The notes under the pieces are model-generated. The model was not told where the DNA came from, made no database searches, and was given only the letters and a program-made list of their open reading frames with translations. The translations under genes were made by a program, and so were the position numbers. Positions 62,469 through 64,000 of a stretch of DNA of 64,000 nucleotides are shown in pieces (position 1 is the first letter of the stretch; every line of letters starts with the position of its first letter). The stretch is from Chitinophagales bacterium. Lineage in GTDB: Bacteria > Bacteroidota > Bacteroidia > Chitinophagales > UBA2359. Where the stretch lies: assembly GCA_041392475.1 (NCBI GenBank), contig JAWKLZ010000003.1:1571501-1635500 (forward strand). Direction: 5' to 3'.

Positions 62469-63398
62469 ATGAAGTTAGGTCATATTGTATCTTTAAATAC
62501 CTTGAAACAAATCATAGATGTGAGTATTATTGAAGGTGAAGCAGATAGTATAGACGGCATCAATGAAATACATAAGGTTTCGGAAGGAGATGTAACTTTT
62601 GTGGATCATCCAAAATATTATCAGAAAGCCCTTCAATCGGCTGCAACTGTGGTGATTATTGACCGAGCAGATGTGCCCAATCCGCTAAACCGTACCTTGT
62701 TGTTGTCGAAAGATCCTTTTGCGGATTATGTGAAATTGGTACAACATTTCTGCCCATTTATACCCATGACTTCAAATATAAGTTCTACTGCAACGATTGG
62801 CGATGGAACTATTTTGCAGCCCAATGTGACGATTGGAAACGATGTGACGATTGGGAAAAACTGCGTAATTCACCCAAATGTAGTGATTTATGACCATGCA
62901 ATTATTGGTGACAATGTGGTGATTCATGCTAATACAACCATTGGGGCCGATGCATTTTACTACAAAAACCGAGGTACTCATTTTGACCGAATGACCTCTT
63001 GTGGAAGGGTCGTTATTGAAGATTTTGTAGAAGTTGGCGCAAATTGTACGATTGACAAAGGAGTGTCAGGTGATACGGTGATTGGCGAACACACCAAAAT
63101 AGACAATCTCACGCACATTGCACATGGAGTGATCATCGGTAAGAGGTGTTTGATTGCAGCTCAGGTGGGCATTGCAGGAAAAACAACGATTGAAGATGAG
63201 GTGACGATTTGGGGACAAGTAGGTATTTCGAAGGATTTGACGATTGGCAAAAAGGCGGTTATTTCTGCAAAATCAGGTGTATCGAAATCTTTGGAAGGCG
63301 GCAAATGGTATTTTGGAGTTCCTGCGAGAGAGGGCAAAAAGGCGCATCGTGAACTGGCAGCTTTGCGGATGCTGCCCGATTTTTTGAAAAAGAAATAA
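62469..63398 (+). CDS. lpxD: UDP-3-O-acylglucosamine N-acyltransferase
   Basis: A 309-residue left-handed beta-helix acyltransferase. An N-terminal uridine-binding domain (about 1-100) precedes hexapeptide repeats (about 105-270), with the catalytic His219 in HIAHG. A C-terminal helix follows. It adds the N-linked acyl chain of lipid A. The length is slightly under that of E. coli LpxD. A second LpxD-like paralogue elsewhere in the genome is possible. Confidence 0.85.
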   Translation: MKLGHIVSLNTLKQIIDVSIIEGEADSIDGINEIHKVSEGDVTFVDHPKYYQKALQSAATVVIIDRADVPNPLNRTLLLSKDPFADYVKLVQHFCPFIPMTSNISSTATIGDGTILQPNVTIGNDVTIGKNCVIHPNVVIYDHAIIGDNVVIHANTTIGADAFYYKNRGTHFDRMTSCGRVVIEDFVEVGANCTIDKGVSGDTVIGEHTKIDNLTHIAHGVIIGKRCLIAAQVGIAGKTTIEDEVTIWGQVGISKDLTIGKKAVISAKSGVSKSLEGGKWYFGVPAREGKKAHRELAALRMLPDFLKKK

Positions 63399-63401
63399 TG
63401 C

Positions 63402-63409
63402 TATCTTTG
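63402..63409 (+). promoter_or_regulatory. -7 box before slyD
   Basis: TATCTTTG matches TAnnTTTG and is followed by GC as in many Bacteroidota promoters, 41 bases before the ATG. Confidence 0.45.
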
Positions 63410-63450
63410 CGGCTTTATTTATTTTTAGATGATTAAAAAATAGTAATAAT

Positions 63451-63963
63451 ATGGTCATTATGAAGGATAAGGCTGTTACCGTTTCCTATGTATTGAGAAA
63501 TGGCAATGCTGCGGGTGAGTTAATTGAACAAACAACTCCTGAAGATCCACTTGCTTTCTTGTTTGGAGCGGGTGGAATGATTCCAGATTTTGAAGCCAAT
63601 TTATTGGGATTGGAAGAAGGTAATACTTTTGCTTTTGAGATTAAAAATGATCGTGCATATGGCGAAATAGACCCAAGTGCAGTGGTGGATTTACCCATCG
63701 AAACGTTTGTTTTTGATGGCGAATTGGCTAGGGATATGCTAGTAATTGGTAAAATGATTCCGATGCGAAACGATGAAAATCAATTGATTCATGGAAAGAT
63801 TGTAGAAGTGAATGAGGTGGAAGGTAAGGTGATTATGGACTTCAATCATCCATTGGCAGGAATTGATTTGTATTTTACAGGCGAAGTATTGGGGGTTAGG
63901 GCTGCAACGGCTGAAGAACTCGCTCATGGTCATATTCATGGCCCTGGTGGACATCATCATTGA
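63451..63963 (+). CDS. slyD: SlyD-type FKBP peptidyl-prolyl isomerase
   Basis: A 170-residue isomerase with an FKBP domain (about 5-70 and 130-155) split by the chaperone insert-in-flap, as in SlyD. The AGGMIPDFEANLLGLEEG stretch is the family core. The end is His-rich (HGHIHGPGGHHH) and should bind nickel or zinc. An ATG nine bases further on (63460) is an equally good start. Confidence 0.92.
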   Translation: MVIMKDKAVTVSYVLRNGNAAGELIEQTTPEDPLAFLFGAGGMIPDFEANLLGLEEGNTFAFEIKNDRAYGEIDPSAVVDLPIETFVFDGELARDMLVIGKMIPMRNDENQLIHGKIVEVNEVEGKVIMDFNHPLAGIDLYFTGEVLGVRAATAEELAHGHIHGPGGHHH

Positions 63964-64000
63964 TTGAATGATGAATGAGAATAAAAATAAAAAGTGCTTC

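Noticed and set aside
1..64000. tRNA and rRNA genes
   Set aside because: No T-loop GGTTCGAATCC-like block with matching acceptor arms and no rRNA-like conserved segment was found by eye; a covariance scan would be needed to be certain.

Overview
The window looks like a chromosomal piece of a Bacteroidota bacterium, probably a marine or algal-associated gliding relative of the Saprospirales/Cytophagales (the order is a guess). The basis is: a SusC/SusD pair, type IX secretion sorting tails (type A on the serine hydrolase and the M14 peptidase, type B on the 902-residue protein), TAnnTTTG-type promoter boxes, an AT-rich composition with few Shine-Dalgarno sequences, and several Bacteroidota-typical families (WbqC, AAA-ATPase-like/PD-(D/E)XK proteins). 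No rRNA, tRNA, CRISPR array, prophage or transposase gene was seen.

Positions 1-17500 hold a complete alginate utilization locus. A minus-strand array runs SusC, SusD, a PKD/carbohydrate-binding lipoprotein, PL7, PL6 and PL17 alginate lyases, a KdgF-like cupin, a uronate MFS transporter and an SDR (DEH reductase). It converges at a terminator on plus-strand kdgK and KDPG aldolase. A FadR-type GntR regulator lies upstream of susC. The same double palindrome (TTGGTCTGCCAA followed by a second TTGGT-N2-5-CAA box) sits on the kdgK promoter and on the regulator's own promoter. The pathway is polymer cleavage outside and in the periplasm, monouronate opening by KdgF, reduction to KDG, phosphorylation, and cleavage to pyruvate and glyceraldehyde 3-phosphate.

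Positions 17600-25400 are mostly envelope genes: DUF1761, an EI24-like membrane protein, a secreted serine hydrolase, small membrane proteins, an AI-2E-type permease, an M48 protease and an SLC13 permease. Positions 25750-27480 encode an RNA ligase with an HD-Pnk end-healing enzyme, an RNA repair pair. A large type IX-secreted surface protein follows.

Positions 30300-33100 hold a minus-strand surface-glycan cluster (PseI, WbqC, sulfotransferase). Three more pseudaminic-acid-type genes (pseC, an spsF-type cytidylyltransferase, pseG) lie apart at 57.3-60.5 kb. Positions 33260-35934 hold a tight operon: a small acidic protein, an Lgt-like membrane enzyme lacking the usual HGG histidine, a Tes/MSS-like radical SAM protein (the family that joins lipid tails) and a two-helix membrane peptide. 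This is the best candidate for an undescribed system. A paralogue of the last gene is broken by a 135-bp MITE whose second copy lies in the alginate locus upstream of PL7; both copies have 6-bp target duplications.

The remainder is mixed: an LRR lipoprotein, an RlmL-type methyltransferase, a histidine kinase overlapping a lipoprotein gene, an AAA/PD-(D/E)XK protein, a transglutaminase-like protein with asparagine synthetase, prmC with a secreted M14 carboxypeptidase, glutamate dehydrogenase, a secreted protein with near-identical 120-bp repeats, a split YeeE/YedE pair, a MoxR ATPase, LpxD and SlyD.
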